Assembly (NCBI GenBank): GCA_934754425.1
Contig: CAKVIN010000016.1
Coordinates: 1-50,012, forward strand
Reading direction: 5' to 3'
From: an uncultured Candidatus Melainabacteria bacterium
GTDB lineage: Bacteria; Cyanobacteriota; Vampirovibrionia; Gastranaerophilales; Gastranaerophilaceae
Length of the DNA: 50,012 bases
The translations under genes and the position numbers were made by a program. Under the pieces are notes generated by a model. That model saw only the letters and a list, made by a program, of their open reading frames with translations. It made no database searches and was not told the DNA's origin. Below, one piece after another: positions 24,443-33,491 of this stretch; the stretch's first letter is position 1; the number at the start of each line of letters is the position of its first letter.

Positions 24443-25419
24443 TAAACACCAACTTTCTTTGCTTCAATATGTTCTATCCAAGCCTGATTATTCAAGTACC
24501 AATCAATTGTCATTTTGATACCTTGTTCAAATGTTACAGAAGGTTCCCAACCAAGTTCTGAAGTTATTTTATCATTTGAAATCGCATATCTTCTATCATG
24601 TCCAAGTCTATCTTGTACATATTCAATAGAACTTTCATCTTTACCCATAGCATCTAAGATTAAGTGAGTAATTTCCATGTTAGTTTTTTCGTTATGTCCA
24701 CCAACATTGTAAACTTCACCAATTTTACCTTTGTGTAAAACTGTATCTATAGCTGCACAATGGTCATAAACATATAACCAATCACGAACATTCAAACCAT
24801 CACCATATACAGGTACTTTTTCACCGTTCAATAATCTGGAAATGAAGAATGGTATTAATTTTTCAGGATATTGATAAGGTCCATAGTTATTAGAGCATCT
24901 GGTTGTTAAAACAGGTAATTTATATGTTTCATAGAATGCTCTAACAAGCATATCAGCACTTGCTTTACTTGCTGAATATGGGCTATTTGGAGCAAGTGGA
25001 GTTGTTTCATAGAAATATCCGGTTTTTCCTAAAGTACCATAAACTTCATCTGTTGAAACCTGTAAATATCTTTCAATACCGATTTCTTTTGCAGATTGTA
25101 ACAAATTCAATGTACCTTGAACATTTGTTTCTATAAACACTTCCGGATGTTTGATAGAATTGTCAACGTGTGATTCAGCGGCAAAGTTTACGATACAATC
25201 AACTTCTGAAATTAGTTCTCTAACAAGTTTTCTATCACAAATGTTGCCATGTACAAATTTATAGTTAGGATTATTTTCAACATCTTTAAGATTTTCTAAA
25301 TTACCGCAATATGTTAAAGCATCAATATTTATTACCTGATAATCAGAATATTTATTTAATATATGTCTTACAAAACAGCTTCCAATAAAGCCTGCGCCAC
25401 CGGTTACTAATAATTTCAT
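24442..25419 (-). CDS. rmlB: dTDP-glucose 4,6-dehydratase
   Basis: A 325-residue extended short-chain dehydrogenase. Motifs are VTGGAGFIGSCFVRHI, NFAAESHVDNSI, VSTDEVYGTLG, YSASKASADMLVRAF (catalytic Tyr and Lys), RCSNNYGPYQYPEKLIP, and RDWLYVYDHCAAI, all diagnostic for RmlB. It converts dTDP-glucose to the 4-keto-6-deoxy sugar used by RmlC. It is co-transcribed with rmlC by a one-base TAATG overlap. Confidence 0.96.
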   Translation of the reverse strand: MKLLVTGGAGFIGSCFVRHILNKYSDYQVINIDALTYCGNLENLKDVENNPNYKFVHGNICDRKLVRELISEVDCIVNFAAESHVDNSIKHPEVFIETNVQGTLNLLQSAKEIGIERYLQVSTDEVYGTLGKTGYFYETTPLAPNSPYSASKASADMLVRAFYETYKLPVLTTRCSNNYGPYQYPEKLIPFFISRLLNGEKVPVYGDGLNVRDWLYVYDHCAAIDTVLHKGKIGEVYNVGGHNEKTNMEITHLILDAMGKDESSIEYVQDRLGHDRRYAISNDKITSELGWEPSVTFEQGIKMTIDWYLNNQAWIEHIEAKKVGV

Positions 25420-25958
25420 TATATCTCCTTTAATGTAGGTTGTTTCATGTCTTTTTCTGATAAAATCGGTTCAAAATCAATTTCCCAATCGATATTTATA
25501 TCTTTGTCACACCATAGAACGCCTCTGTCTGCCTGTGGAGCGTATTCTCCAGATGCTTTATAAATAAGCTCAGCCTCATCTGAAAGCACCACAAAACCAT
25601 GAGCAAAACCTTCGGGAATAAATAGCATGTGCTTATTGTCTTCAGTTAGCTCTACTTTTACATATTGTCCAAATGTTTTTGAATTTTTTCTGATATCTAC
25701 TGCTACATCAAAAATACGTCCTCTTGCACAACGCACAAGTTTTGCTTGTCCAAAAGGTGCTTCTTGATAATGTAATCCCCTTAAGACACCTTTTCTTGAA
25801 CGAGAATGGTTATCTTGATTAAATTCTACAGTTATCCCATTTTCATAAAAATCTGATTTTTTGTATGTTTCCATAAAAAAACCACGATTATCACCAAATA
25901 CTTTTGGCTTAACAAGTATTACGTCCTCAATTTTTTGTTTTTCAAATTCAAACGGCAT
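25419..25958 (-). CDS. rmlC: dTDP-4-dehydrorhamnose 3,5-epimerase
   Basis: A 179-residue cupin epimerase, first gene of the rmlC-rmlB-rmlD-rmlA-dxr operon. Motifs are RGLHYQ with the catalytic His, LVRCARGRIFDVAVDIR and FIPEGFAHGFVVLSD. A strong ribosome binding site (AAGGAG) lies before the ATG. It is divergent from the MGMAASQ-type protein gene across a 193-base gap. Confidence 0.95.
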   Translation of the reverse strand: MPFEFEKQKIEDVILVKPKVFGDNRGFFMETYKKSDFYENGITVEFNQDNHSRSRKGVLRGLHYQEAPFGQAKLVRCARGRIFDVAVDIRKNSKTFGQYVKVELTEDNKHMLFIPEGFAHGFVVLSDEAELIYKASGEYAPQADRGVLWCDKDINIDWEIDFEPILSEKDMKQPTLKEI

Positions 25959-26151
25959 ATTTATACACTCCTTAAAAATATTTTATCATAAAAATAAAAT
26001 GCTTAATTTTTTAAGATGTTTTTATAATATATTTATATGATTTTTATTAATTATTCTACCCCATATAGCTTAATTAATTACATAAAATATTGACTATTAT
26101 ACGCAAAACATTAAATAATTATTATGTAAGACAATAAGGAGAATTCCAACC

Positions 26152-27723
26152 ATGGGAATGGCAGCTTCACAAGCAAGATATCTGGCACTAACTGCTCGTA
26201 AAACGAATACTGAGTGGGAAGGACAACAGATAAATCAAGCCAGAACTGCTCTGGCAAATCAAAGTGCGAATTTATTTAACAGATTACTTGGTTTAGAAGT
26301 TCCAAATGCTCCAAAGACTACTGATTATACAGAATTACAGTATTCATTCTCAGATGGAGATAATGAATCTGTAATTGATAGTTGGCAACAATTATCATCT
26401 GCAAATCCGGATTATAACTATATTGTTAAATCTTATTATTATGCAAATATTTATACAGGTTCTGAAAAAAAACTTGAGAACCCACAAGTACATACAAGTA
26501 GTGAAGTTGTAGAGAATGCTTATGTCAATCCATCTGCTATATTGAATGACGATGGCTCCTATTCTGTAACATTTCCAAATGGAGCTAAAATTGACTGTGA
26601 AGCAATAACTAACGAAAAAACAGCTGCTGATACAAAATTAAAAGAAGAATTTAATAATTTTGCAAAAGCTAAAGAATTAGCATATCAAGCCGGTGCTATT
26701 CCAAATGATGAAGTATATGGATATCAAGACGCAAGTGGAACTTGGCATTTTTATTTAAAAAAAGAAATTGATGACATTAATAATATGCATCCGACTGTAT
26801 CATTAGACCCAACAAATGATACGTATACAATTACAACTGCTGATGGCAAAGAAACACGTACTTATGAGCCGATAAAAGCTGAAGAATTACAGAAAGATAC
26901 AAAATTAGAAGAAGCTCTTAGAGATTTTGAAACAGCAAAAGGCTTAGCGCAAAAAGATGGTGTTTTAACAACAGATAATGTGTATGGTTATCACGATAAT
27001 GATGGTACATGGCATTTCTTTATACCTGACGATTTAGAAAATCCAAAAGAATATTCTTCTCAAATGTCAACTTATATTGGAAATTGTAAAGCAACAGAAT
27101 TAGTGAATTTCACTGATGATGATGCAACAGAACTTGCGCAAATTTTAAGAGATTGTGGCAAAACTTCTGCAATAAGTCAATACTTAAGTTTTGATAACAA
27201 TGGTGATTTGGTTTATGATGGTAAAGGCATATATTCTTTTACAATGAATGGTAAAAAATACTTTACTACAGAAAGTGATTTGTACAATAGTATGAATAAA
27301 CCGTATGATCCTGCTCAACCAATAGATGTTCAAGACAAATTATCATATTATAGTGCAAATTATCTTAAAACAAGAATAGAAAAAACTAACAATGCTTTGT
27401 TAGAAACAGATAGTAATGGCAGATTTAAGTCTGTTAAATTCGATAATGACAGTGTTGTCTATGATTTGAATGTAGAAACAGTCACAGATGAAGCTGCCTA
27501 CAAAGATGCAATGAATGAATATAATTACAAAAGACAACAATACGAAAAAACAATAGCTGATATTAACGCACAAACTTCTATTATTCAACAAGAGGATAGA
27601 ACTTTAGAATTACGATTAAAACAACTTGATACAGAACAGAATGCTCTTGCGACTGAAATGGATGCCGTTAAGAAAGTTATCAAAGATAATGTTGAAAAGA
27701 CATTCAAAACATTTAGTGATTAA
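26152..27723 (+). CDS. Putative type III axial-type or secreted protein (MGMAASQAR N-terminus)
   Basis: A 523-residue protein with no signal peptide. The amphipathic N-terminal helix MGMAASQARYLALTARKTN and the following EWEGQQINQARTALANQSAN are of a kind I associate with Gastranaerophilales proteins. Residues about 127-206 and 213-296 are a tandem duplication, each copy ending in a VYGY..DGTWHF signature. The C-terminal about 70 residues form a coiled coil ending in DAVKKVIKDNVEKTFKTFS. Helical N- and C-termini around a variable middle recall axial proteins of flagellar and type III systems, which are exported without cleavage. The gene is convergent with the FlhA/SctV gene. AAGGAG precedes the ATG. 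Export by that system is inference. Confidence 0.65.
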   Translation: MGMAASQARYLALTARKTNTEWEGQQINQARTALANQSANLFNRLLGLEVPNAPKTTDYTELQYSFSDGDNESVIDSWQQLSSANPDYNYIVKSYYYANIYTGSEKKLENPQVHTSSEVVENAYVNPSAILNDDGSYSVTFPNGAKIDCEAITNEKTAADTKLKEEFNNFAKAKELAYQAGAIPNDEVYGYQDASGTWHFYLKKEIDDINNMHPTVSLDPTNDTYTITTADGKETRTYEPIKAEELQKDTKLEEALRDFETAKGLAQKDGVLTTDNVYGYHDNDGTWHFFIPDDLENPKEYSSQMSTYIGNCKATELVNFTDDDATELAQILRDCGKTSAISQYLSFDNNGDLVYDGKGIYSFTMNGKKYFTTESDLYNSMNKPYDPAQPIDVQDKLSYYSANYLKTRIEKTNNALLETDSNGRFKSVKFDNDSVVYDLNVETVTDEAAYKDAMNEYNYKRQQYEKTIADINAQTSIIQQEDRTLELRLKQLDTEQNALATEMDAVKKVIKDNVEKTFKTFSD

Positions 27724-27750
27724 TTTAATTTATTTATATTTACAATTTAT

Positions 27751-27788
27751 AAATCCATTTTGTATTATTTACAAAATGGATTTATTTT
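27751..27788 (+). terminator. Intrinsic terminator after the MGMAASQ-type gene
   Basis: AAATCCATTTTGT pairs with ACAAAATGGATTT around an ATTATTT-like loop (27751-27783), followed by an AT-rich T-containing tail. It lies between this gene and the convergent FlhA/SctV gene and may serve both. Confidence 0.75.
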
Positions 27789-27815
27789 ATATATCTACAC
27801 TAAATGAGCAAATTT

Positions 27816-29909
27816 CTAATAACCTGAATTATCGCCAATAGTATCAACAGCTTCAACTTTGATATCAGTAATCAATTCAGAATAAGAAATTACTACAATA
27901 GTTGGAATATGACGTTCCAGAAGCTGATATAATGGCAATCTTATTCTTGGAGAACATAGAATTACCGGTTGTTGTCCGATTGATTGATGAGCCCTCATTA
28001 ATGTCATAGCAGTTGATTCAATCAAATCTTGGACTTGCATAGGGTTAAGCAAGAACATTGTACCTAATTCCGTTCTTTGACAACTGTCATCAAGTGTTTT
28101 TTCCCATTCCGGAGAAAGAGTTAGTGCATAAAGTACATGATCTTTATCAACATTATTCAAGCATATTTGACGACCAAGTGCAGCTCTTAGACGTTCTGAT
28201 AAAATATCCGGTTCTTTCGAAAATCTAGCATAATCACAAAGACGTTCAAAAACAAATATAATATCTTTGATAGATACTTTTTCTCTAATGAGGTTAACAA
28301 AAATCTTTCTCAAATCAGATGTTGAAATAATTGCAGGTACTAAGTCATTAACAAGAGTTGGGTCTTGAGAACGAACAAGTTCCATAAGTTTAAGTACGTC
28401 TGTTTTTGTCATTACTTCATCAACGTGTTTTCTTACGCATTCTTGCAAGTGTGTAACGAGAACATCTGTAGCATCAACTGCTGTAACTGATTTAGCAGAT
28501 TTTGCATCTTCTGCTGATATCCAGTATGCTTGAGTTTGGTAAGTCGGGTCAACACCAACAATTGCATCCTCAGGAATAGATTTTTTAACAGAATCCCACT
28601 GGTCTGCAATTACCATGTATTTTCCAGGGTATACAAAGCCTGAAGCAACTACGTTATTACGAATTGAAATAACATATTCGTTTGCTTCTAAAGCAGAAGA
28701 GTCCATAATTCTTATGTTCGGCAAAATATAACCTAATTCATCAGTAACTCTTTGACGAAGAGCAGCAATTTTTGCAAGTAATTGACCTTCTTGATCCGGA
28801 TCGGCGATAACCAGCAAGCCGGCACCAACTTGTAAACTCAACACATCAACACCAAGTCTTTCGTACATTTTGTTAGGGTTAACCAAGTCTTGCATGTTTT
28901 GACGTACACTTTCTAATTGACCTAATTGAGATTGAACGTCTGCGTTAACTAATACGGAGAATCCGGCTACAGCCAAAAGAACTGTAAAACAAAGGAATGG
29001 GAAGAATGGTAAACCTGTTATTGGACAACTCACAGTAATTAAGCCAAGGAATAGTGCAGCAAAAAACAATGAATAAGGTTTTGCCAAGATTTGAGAAGTT
29101 AAATCACCACCTAATGAATTATGACCTGCAGAAGCACGTGTCATCACGATACCTGCAGAAATAGACATTAGAAGTGATGGTAATTGAGAAGCCAAACCGT
29201 CACCGATTGTTAAAATAGTGTATTTACTAACTGCATCAGCGATTGGCATTTGGTTAACCAAACAACCAATTGTCAAGCCACCAATAATGTTAATAATAAC
29301 GATGATGATACCAGCCATAGTATCACCTTTTACGAACTTCATGGAACCATCCATTGAACCGAATAGGCTTGATTCTCTTTGTAGGTCTTCACGTCTTTTT
29401 ACTGCTTCTTCCGGAGAAATCAGGCCGGCATTAAAGTCCGCATCAATTGTCATCTGTTTACCAGGCATAGCATCTAAGGCGAAACGAGCAGAAACTTCTG
29501 CGATACGTTCCGCACCTTTTGTAATTACCATGAACTGTACAACAGTGATAATCAAGAAAATTACACCACCAACAATCATGTTACCACCGGTTACGAAAGT
29601 TCCGAATGCATGAACAACTTCTCCTGCATCGCCTTTTGCTAAGATAAGACGAGTTGAAGCAATTGATAATACCAGACGAAACATTGTACCCAAAAGTATG
29701 ATAGACGGGAATGCTGCTAATTCAAGAGGTTTTTGGACATACAAAGATATCATCAATAGGACGATACCTAATGTAATATTCATACTGATGGAAAAATTAA
29801 TAACCCAATTTGGCATTTCCATGATGAGGATTAATACCAACACCATTACGAAAAGTGCCAAGAAAATTTCACTTATTGGTTTATTATTTTGTTGTCCTTC
29901 TGCTGCCAT
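27816..29909 (-). CDS. FlhA/SctV family type III export gate protein
   Basis: A 697-residue protein of the FHIPEP family, the large export-gate component of flagellar and injectisome type III systems. The N-terminal membrane half (about residues 1-320) has GTMFRLVLSIASTRLIL, VITKGAERIAEVSARFALDAMPGKQM, DADFNAGLI and LTIGDGLASQLPSLL. The cytoplasmic half (350-697) ends in the SctV/FlhA ring domains. Some diagnostic positions lean to SctV rather than FlhA: TVVQFMVITKGAERIAEV and GSMDGSMKFVKGD, where flagellar FlhA usually has NFVVITKGAGRIAEV and GAMDGASKFVRGD (from memory, not aligned). It is the last gene of a minus-strand run after FliG-like and FliH/SctL genes. AAAGGA precedes the ATG. Confidence 0.93.
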   Translation of the reverse strand: MAAEGQQNNKPISEIFLALFVMVLVLILIMEMPNWVINFSISMNITLGIVLLMISLYVQKPLELAAFPSIILLGTMFRLVLSIASTRLILAKGDAGEVVHAFGTFVTGGNMIVGGVIFLIITVVQFMVITKGAERIAEVSARFALDAMPGKQMTIDADFNAGLISPEEAVKRREDLQRESSLFGSMDGSMKFVKGDTMAGIIIVIINIIGGLTIGCLVNQMPIADAVSKYTILTIGDGLASQLPSLLMSISAGIVMTRASAGHNSLGGDLTSQILAKPYSLFFAALFLGLITVSCPITGLPFFPFLCFTVLLAVAGFSVLVNADVQSQLGQLESVRQNMQDLVNPNKMYERLGVDVLSLQVGAGLLVIADPDQEGQLLAKIAALRQRVTDELGYILPNIRIMDSSALEANEYVISIRNNVVASGFVYPGKYMVIADQWDSVKKSIPEDAIVGVDPTYQTQAYWISAEDAKSAKSVTAVDATDVLVTHLQECVRKHVDEVMTKTDVLKLMELVRSQDPTLVNDLVPAIISTSDLRKIFVNLIREKVSIKDIIFVFERLCDYARFSKEPDILSERLRAALGRQICLNNVDKDHVLYALTLSPEWEKTLDDSCQRTELGTMFLLNPMQVQDLIESTAMTLMRAHQSIGQQPVILCSPRIRLPLYQLLERHIPTIVVISYSELITDIKVEAVDTIGDNSGY

Positions 29910-30004
29910 TTAGTCCTTTTATAAATTTACTAATTATTACTATTTTTACCCCTCACCTGCTAAAGTAACTACATAAAGTTTGTAGTCAATAAATAGGCTC
30001 TGTT

Positions 30005-30037
30005 CATTTACCTCCATTTACCCCCATTTATCCCCCC
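30005..30037. repeat. Three 10-bp tandem repeats across the fliH-like stop codon
   Basis: The word CATTTACCYC recurs at 30005, 30015 and 30025 with a period of exactly 10. The run covers the stop codon of the FliH/SctL gene (30028-30030). A related CCCATTTACCCC word occurs just after the PfkB gene end near 10829-10838. Confidence 0.5.
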
Positions 30038-30825
30038 TCTAGGGCTTTTTTGATAATTTCTAATTGTGTATCAATTGAAGCATCAACTATACCATTATTC
30101 GTTTGGAATATACATCCTCCTTCTTCAATAGAGGGATCAGCTATAATATTTATTTTAGCATCAATACCATATTGATATGTAATATTTGGTAAAGTGTCTT
30201 TAATAAATTGTACAGCCTGAGGTTTAACCTTAATATTAATTTTCGGTTCATTTTTAGAAACGGTCTTCAATACATCTACGATTGTATTTATTAACACCTG
30301 CGGATCAGATTCCACTTCTTTTTTAATAATTTTTTTCGCTATATCAACACTAATTTCTAAAATATCAGGAGCAATGTATTCAAATACATTTTTAGTAGCA
30401 TTCATATAATTTGCCATGCTTTCTCTAAAAGTTTTCATATCATTTTCAGCTTGTTCCAAACCTTTACGATATCCTTCTTCAAAAGCTGATTTTTTAATAT
30501 TTTCTGCTTCCTCTTGTGCTCTGGATACAAGATTTCTATCATCAATTCTCCGATATCCTCTACGTCTGGAACCTCTTCTGCGTTCTTGACGTTGTTCAAA
30601 ATCAATATTTTCTATATCAAATAAATCAATTGCCGGTTCTTTGGGTAGATTTTCCTTTGGTTGAGGTTGAATAAATTCTTCTACAACTTCGTTTTTAGGA
30701 TTATTTAAAGTCGCTTCATCAGAAATCTCTGTTTCTTTTTGATTTGAAACAATTTCCTTCACAGGTTTTTGAAGTTCTTTACGTACAACCCCTTGTTGTT
30801 TTTGACTTTTTTTCTTAATAATCAT
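30028..30825 (-). CDS. FliH/SctL-like type III export ATPase regulator
   Basis: A 265-residue protein. The N-terminal third is charged and low-complexity, with an Arg-rich stretch (RRGSRRRGYRR). A coiled coil SRAQEEAENIKKSAFEEGYR with repeated GxxxG-like spacing follows, and the C-terminal domain has the FliH/YscL signature EEGGCIFQTNNGIVDASID. FliH/SctL dimers bind and regulate the export ATPase and dock it to the C-ring. It lies between the FliG-like gene and the FlhA/SctV gene, all on the minus strand. No ATPase gene (FliI/SctN) is visible in this window, so it must be elsewhere. The ribosome binding site is weak. Confidence 0.82.
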   Translation of the reverse strand: MIIKKKSQKQQGVVRKELQKPVKEIVSNQKETEISDEATLNNPKNEVVEEFIQPQPKENLPKEPAIDLFDIENIDFEQRQERRRGSRRRGYRRIDDRNLVSRAQEEAENIKKSAFEEGYRKGLEQAENDMKTFRESMANYMNATKNVFEYIAPDILEISVDIAKKIIKKEVESDPQVLINTIVDVLKTVSKNEPKINIKVKPQAVQFIKDTLPNITYQYGIDAKINIIADPSIEEGGCIFQTNNGIVDASIDTQLEIIKKALEGG

Positions 30826-30891
30826 ACTAAATTATTTTAAATAACCCCTTATCTATCCCTTAACTATTTTAATTGTATTTACCAAAAACTA

Positions 30892-31935
30892 TTATATACT
30901 ATCCTCTATATATTGTGCAACAATTCCTGCAACTTTTAAAGGCAGTCCAGAATATTCTCCATCATAAGCTTGTGATATAAAGCGTTTTACCAATGGACGT
31001 TCGTTCTTAATAATTTTTTCAATTCTATCTCTAGGAACTTCTCTATAAATTCTTAGCATATCACCTAAAACATTTTCTCTTGTAAGTTTGCGTTTTAAAG
31101 GTAAATACTCTTTCATTTCTTTTAAACAATCAGTTATTAAATCGCCATCAAGATGTGATTCCAAATCTGCCATGTTCATGTATTGCGAAATTTGAAGTGA
31201 ATCATTTGAATTAAATTTGTTAAGTATTGTAGTTACTTTATCTTGAGATAGAATTTTTAAAACAAGAGCTAGAGTCATTAATTTCATTTGCTTATTACTA
31301 ATGCCTTGTGGCATAGATGCCATTTGCTTATCGCTTCTTGATTTATTACGTGCTTCTTCTTTGCGTCTGCGTGCTTCCTCCATGTTTCTTTCTGATTCGT
31401 CAGCAGCTGCTTGTTGTTGTCTTTTCTGTTCTTCTTGAGCTTGTTGTGCCATAGCATCAATATTAGATTGACTTTCAGCACGATTTTTTACATCTTCATC
31501 AATAATACCCTTTTGTTGTAATTCTTCTATTGAAGAGTTATACACTTTGATAACATGATGCTCTACAGCTTGGAGTAATTGATCTTGAGGAATTTTTCTT
31601 ATAACAGCTTGTTTTGCTACTTCAAAAATAGTAAACGCAATTTTTTGCATGATACTATCCCAGTATTGAGGAAGAATTCCGGAATGTATCAGGTCAATAG
31701 ATTTATGAAATGACCATTCTGCAATAATTTGTGTAATAAAAACCGCTTGTTCAGGAGTTAATTTTAAGTTTTGTTCATCCTTATAAAGAGCTTCTCCTGC
31801 AAGCAACGTAAAGTTACCTAAAGTTTTTACAATATATTCCTTTTCAAAATCTTTAAGTTCTTTTGGTACTAAATCTTTTGCTTGCTCAGACATTGATGTG
31901 GCAAAAGCTTTATAATCAAAACCTTCTATTGGCAT
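30892..31935 (-). CDS. FliG-like or type III accessory protein (weak assignment)
   Basis: A 347-residue soluble protein. The first half is helical, followed by a long charged coiled coil (about residues 160-205, with EERNMEEARRRKEE-like content). The C-terminal third contains LALVLKILSQDKVTTILNKF, which resembles the N-terminal helices of FliG. VPRDRIEKIIKNERPLVKRFI recalls the FliG motif with the E-x-P (EHPQ-like) centre. No full FliG domain set can be confirmed by eye. Position upstream of FliH/SctL and FlhA/SctV genes supports a role in the same apparatus. Alternatives are an injectisome accessory protein (SctK/SctQ position) or an unrelated coiled-coil protein. AAAGGA precedes the ATG. 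Confidence 0.5.
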   Translation of the reverse strand: MPIEGFDYKAFATSMSEQAKDLVPKELKDFEKEYIVKTLGNFTLLAGEALYKDEQNLKLTPEQAVFITQIIAEWSFHKSIDLIHSGILPQYWDSIMQKIAFTIFEVAKQAVIRKIPQDQLLQAVEHHVIKVYNSSIEELQQKGIIDEDVKNRAESQSNIDAMAQQAQEEQKRQQQAAADESERNMEEARRRKEEARNKSRSDKQMASMPQGISNKQMKLMTLALVLKILSQDKVTTILNKFNSNDSLQISQYMNMADLESHLDGDLITDCLKEMKEYLPLKRKLTRENVLGDMLRIYREVPRDRIEKIIKNERPLVKRFISQAYDGEYSGLPLKVAGIVAQYIEDSI

Positions 31936-32071
31936 ACATATTCCTTTTTATAGATATTTTACTACAACATCCAATTTTATTATAGAGTGCACCATTTGTT
32001 TTAACCTCATATAATTTAATGATTTTAAGATTAAAATCAAAAAAACTTTTTTATATGATAAAATATAAACT

Positions 32072-32686
32072 ATGAAATATAAATGGTTAAATAAAAAGCA
32101 AAACAAAAATGTAATAATTTTCTTCAATGGTTGGGGAATGGATGAAAATGTAGTTTGCCATCTTGAATATCATAATTATGATGTAGTGATGTTTTATGAC
32201 TATAATACTCTTGAAACTGACTTTAACTTTGAACCACTTATTGAGTATAAAAACAGGTATCTAATAGCTTGGTCAATGGGTGTTATGGTTGCAACATTGT
32301 TTAATAAAATAGAATACAATTCTGCTACAGCTATAAATGGCACATTAAAACCTATCAATAATGAATTTGGTATTCCACAAAGAATATATGATTTAACGAT
32401 TAAAGGCTTTAATGAAAAAGGTGCACAAAGATTTATTGAAAGCATGTTTAACCAAGAAATTGAACTTCCTAAAATTAATAGAGATATCGAAAATCAAAAA
32501 AAAGAATTATTAGCGCTAAAGAATTATAATGCAAATGCTAATTTTAAATATAATAGAATCATTTTAAGTGATAATGATAAAATTATTCCAACAAAAAACC
32601 AAATTGCTTTCTGGAATATTCAACCAAATATTTCAGCCGGTCATTGCTCATTTATGATATTCAAAAGTTGGGAAGAGCTTTTATGA
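32072..32686 (+). CDS. bioG: Pimeloyl-ACP methyl ester esterase BioG (DUF452 alpha/beta hydrolase)
   Basis: A 204-residue alpha/beta hydrolase. IIFFNGWGMDENVV at the N-terminus, YLIAWSMGVMVA with the nucleophilic serine, TAINGTLKPI, and the C-terminal SAGHCSFM with the catalytic histidine match BioG. It releases pimeloyl-ACP from its methyl ester after two rounds of fatty acid elongation. Its stop codon overlaps the bioC start (ATGA), so the two are translationally coupled. A short leader with TATGAT at 32054-32059 and no Shine-Dalgarno precedes the ATG. Confidence 0.9.
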   Translation: MKYKWLNKKQNKNVIIFFNGWGMDENVVCHLEYHNYDVVMFYDYNTLETDFNFEPLIEYKNRYLIAWSMGVMVATLFNKIEYNSATAINGTLKPINNEFGIPQRIYDLTIKGFNEKGAQRFIESMFNQEIELPKINRDIENQKKELLALKNYNANANFKYNRIILSDNDKIIPTKNQIAFWNIQPNISAGHCSFMIFKSWEELL

Positions 32687-33408
32687 ATAAAGAATTAATA
32701 AAAAAACGATTTTCAAAATGTATAACTACATATGATGAGAATGCTAAAATTCAAAGACGCATGGCTGAAAAACTTTTTTCTTATTTAGATACTGATGAAT
32801 TTGAAAGAATTTTAGAAATTGGCTGCGGAACAGGATTCTTAACTAAAAATGCTGTAAATAAACTTAAATTTAAGTCTTATATAGCTAACGATATAATTGG
32901 TGATTGTCAAGATTTAATAGAAAAATTATCACCTAAAATTGAATTTATACAAGGAGATATTGAAAATATTATAAAAAATAGTAATAATAGATATAATCTA
33001 ATTATCTCTAATGCTTCATTTCAGTGGATAGAAGATATTGAAAATTTTATTTCTATTCTTTATGAAAAACTGGAAAAAAATGGAATTCTTTTATTCTCAA
33101 CATTTGGATTAGAAAATTTCAGAGAGCTCTCGATTGTACTAGATAAAAATCTGGCTTATCATTCTGCAAAAGAATACAAAAATATGCTCAAAAATTACAA
33201 TTTTTCAATTGAAGAAGAAGCGCATATATTAGCGTTTAAATCGCCAAAGGATGTGCTTAAGCACATACAACTAACAGGTGTTAATGCGATAAATGAAGCA
33301 AAATGGACTAAGACAGATATGCTTAATTTTGAAAAAGGTTATAATAATTTTTGTTCAAACCGACCAACATTAACCTATAATCCAATTTATATAAAAATTA
33401 TAAAATAG
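32683..33408 (+). CDS. bioC: Malonyl-ACP O-methyltransferase
   Basis: A 241-residue SAM methyltransferase that methylates malonyl-ACP to start pimelate synthesis. It has RFSKCITTYDENAKIQRRMA, the hallmark BioC N-terminus (the F-x-x-A-a-x-x-Y pattern), ILEIGCGTGFLT as SAM motif I, IIGDCQDLI, and LIISNASFQWIED as the family's active-site segment. The start is the ATG at 32683, overlapping the bioG stop. The longer frame from 32644 would add residues read through bioG. The gene pair bioG-bioC supplies the substrate of BioF encoded at 18079-19200. Confidence 0.93.
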   Translation: MNKELIKKRFSKCITTYDENAKIQRRMAEKLFSYLDTDEFERILEIGCGTGFLTKNAVNKLKFKSYIANDIIGDCQDLIEKLSPKIEFIQGDIENIIKNSNNRYNLIISNASFQWIEDIENFISILYEKLEKNGILLFSTFGLENFRELSIVLDKNLAYHSAKEYKNMLKNYNFSIEEEAHILAFKSPKDVLKHIQLTGVNAINEAKWTKTDMLNFEKGYNNFCSNRPTLTYNPIYIKIIK

Positions 33409-33491
33409 TACAACAGGTTAATTTCATACTCGACTTAATTATTATAGAATTGAAGCTATAAAAAATAGTCTTTATTAATGACGGAGTTTTT

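Noticed and set aside
26152..27723. Flagellin
   Set aside because: Terminal helices are suggestive, but the conserved flagellin D0/D1 words are not present; only an axial-type analogy is proposed.
29218..29613. Plus-strand 131-codon frame inside the FlhA/SctV gene
   Set aside because: It is antisense to a strongly conserved protein and shows no independent motif.
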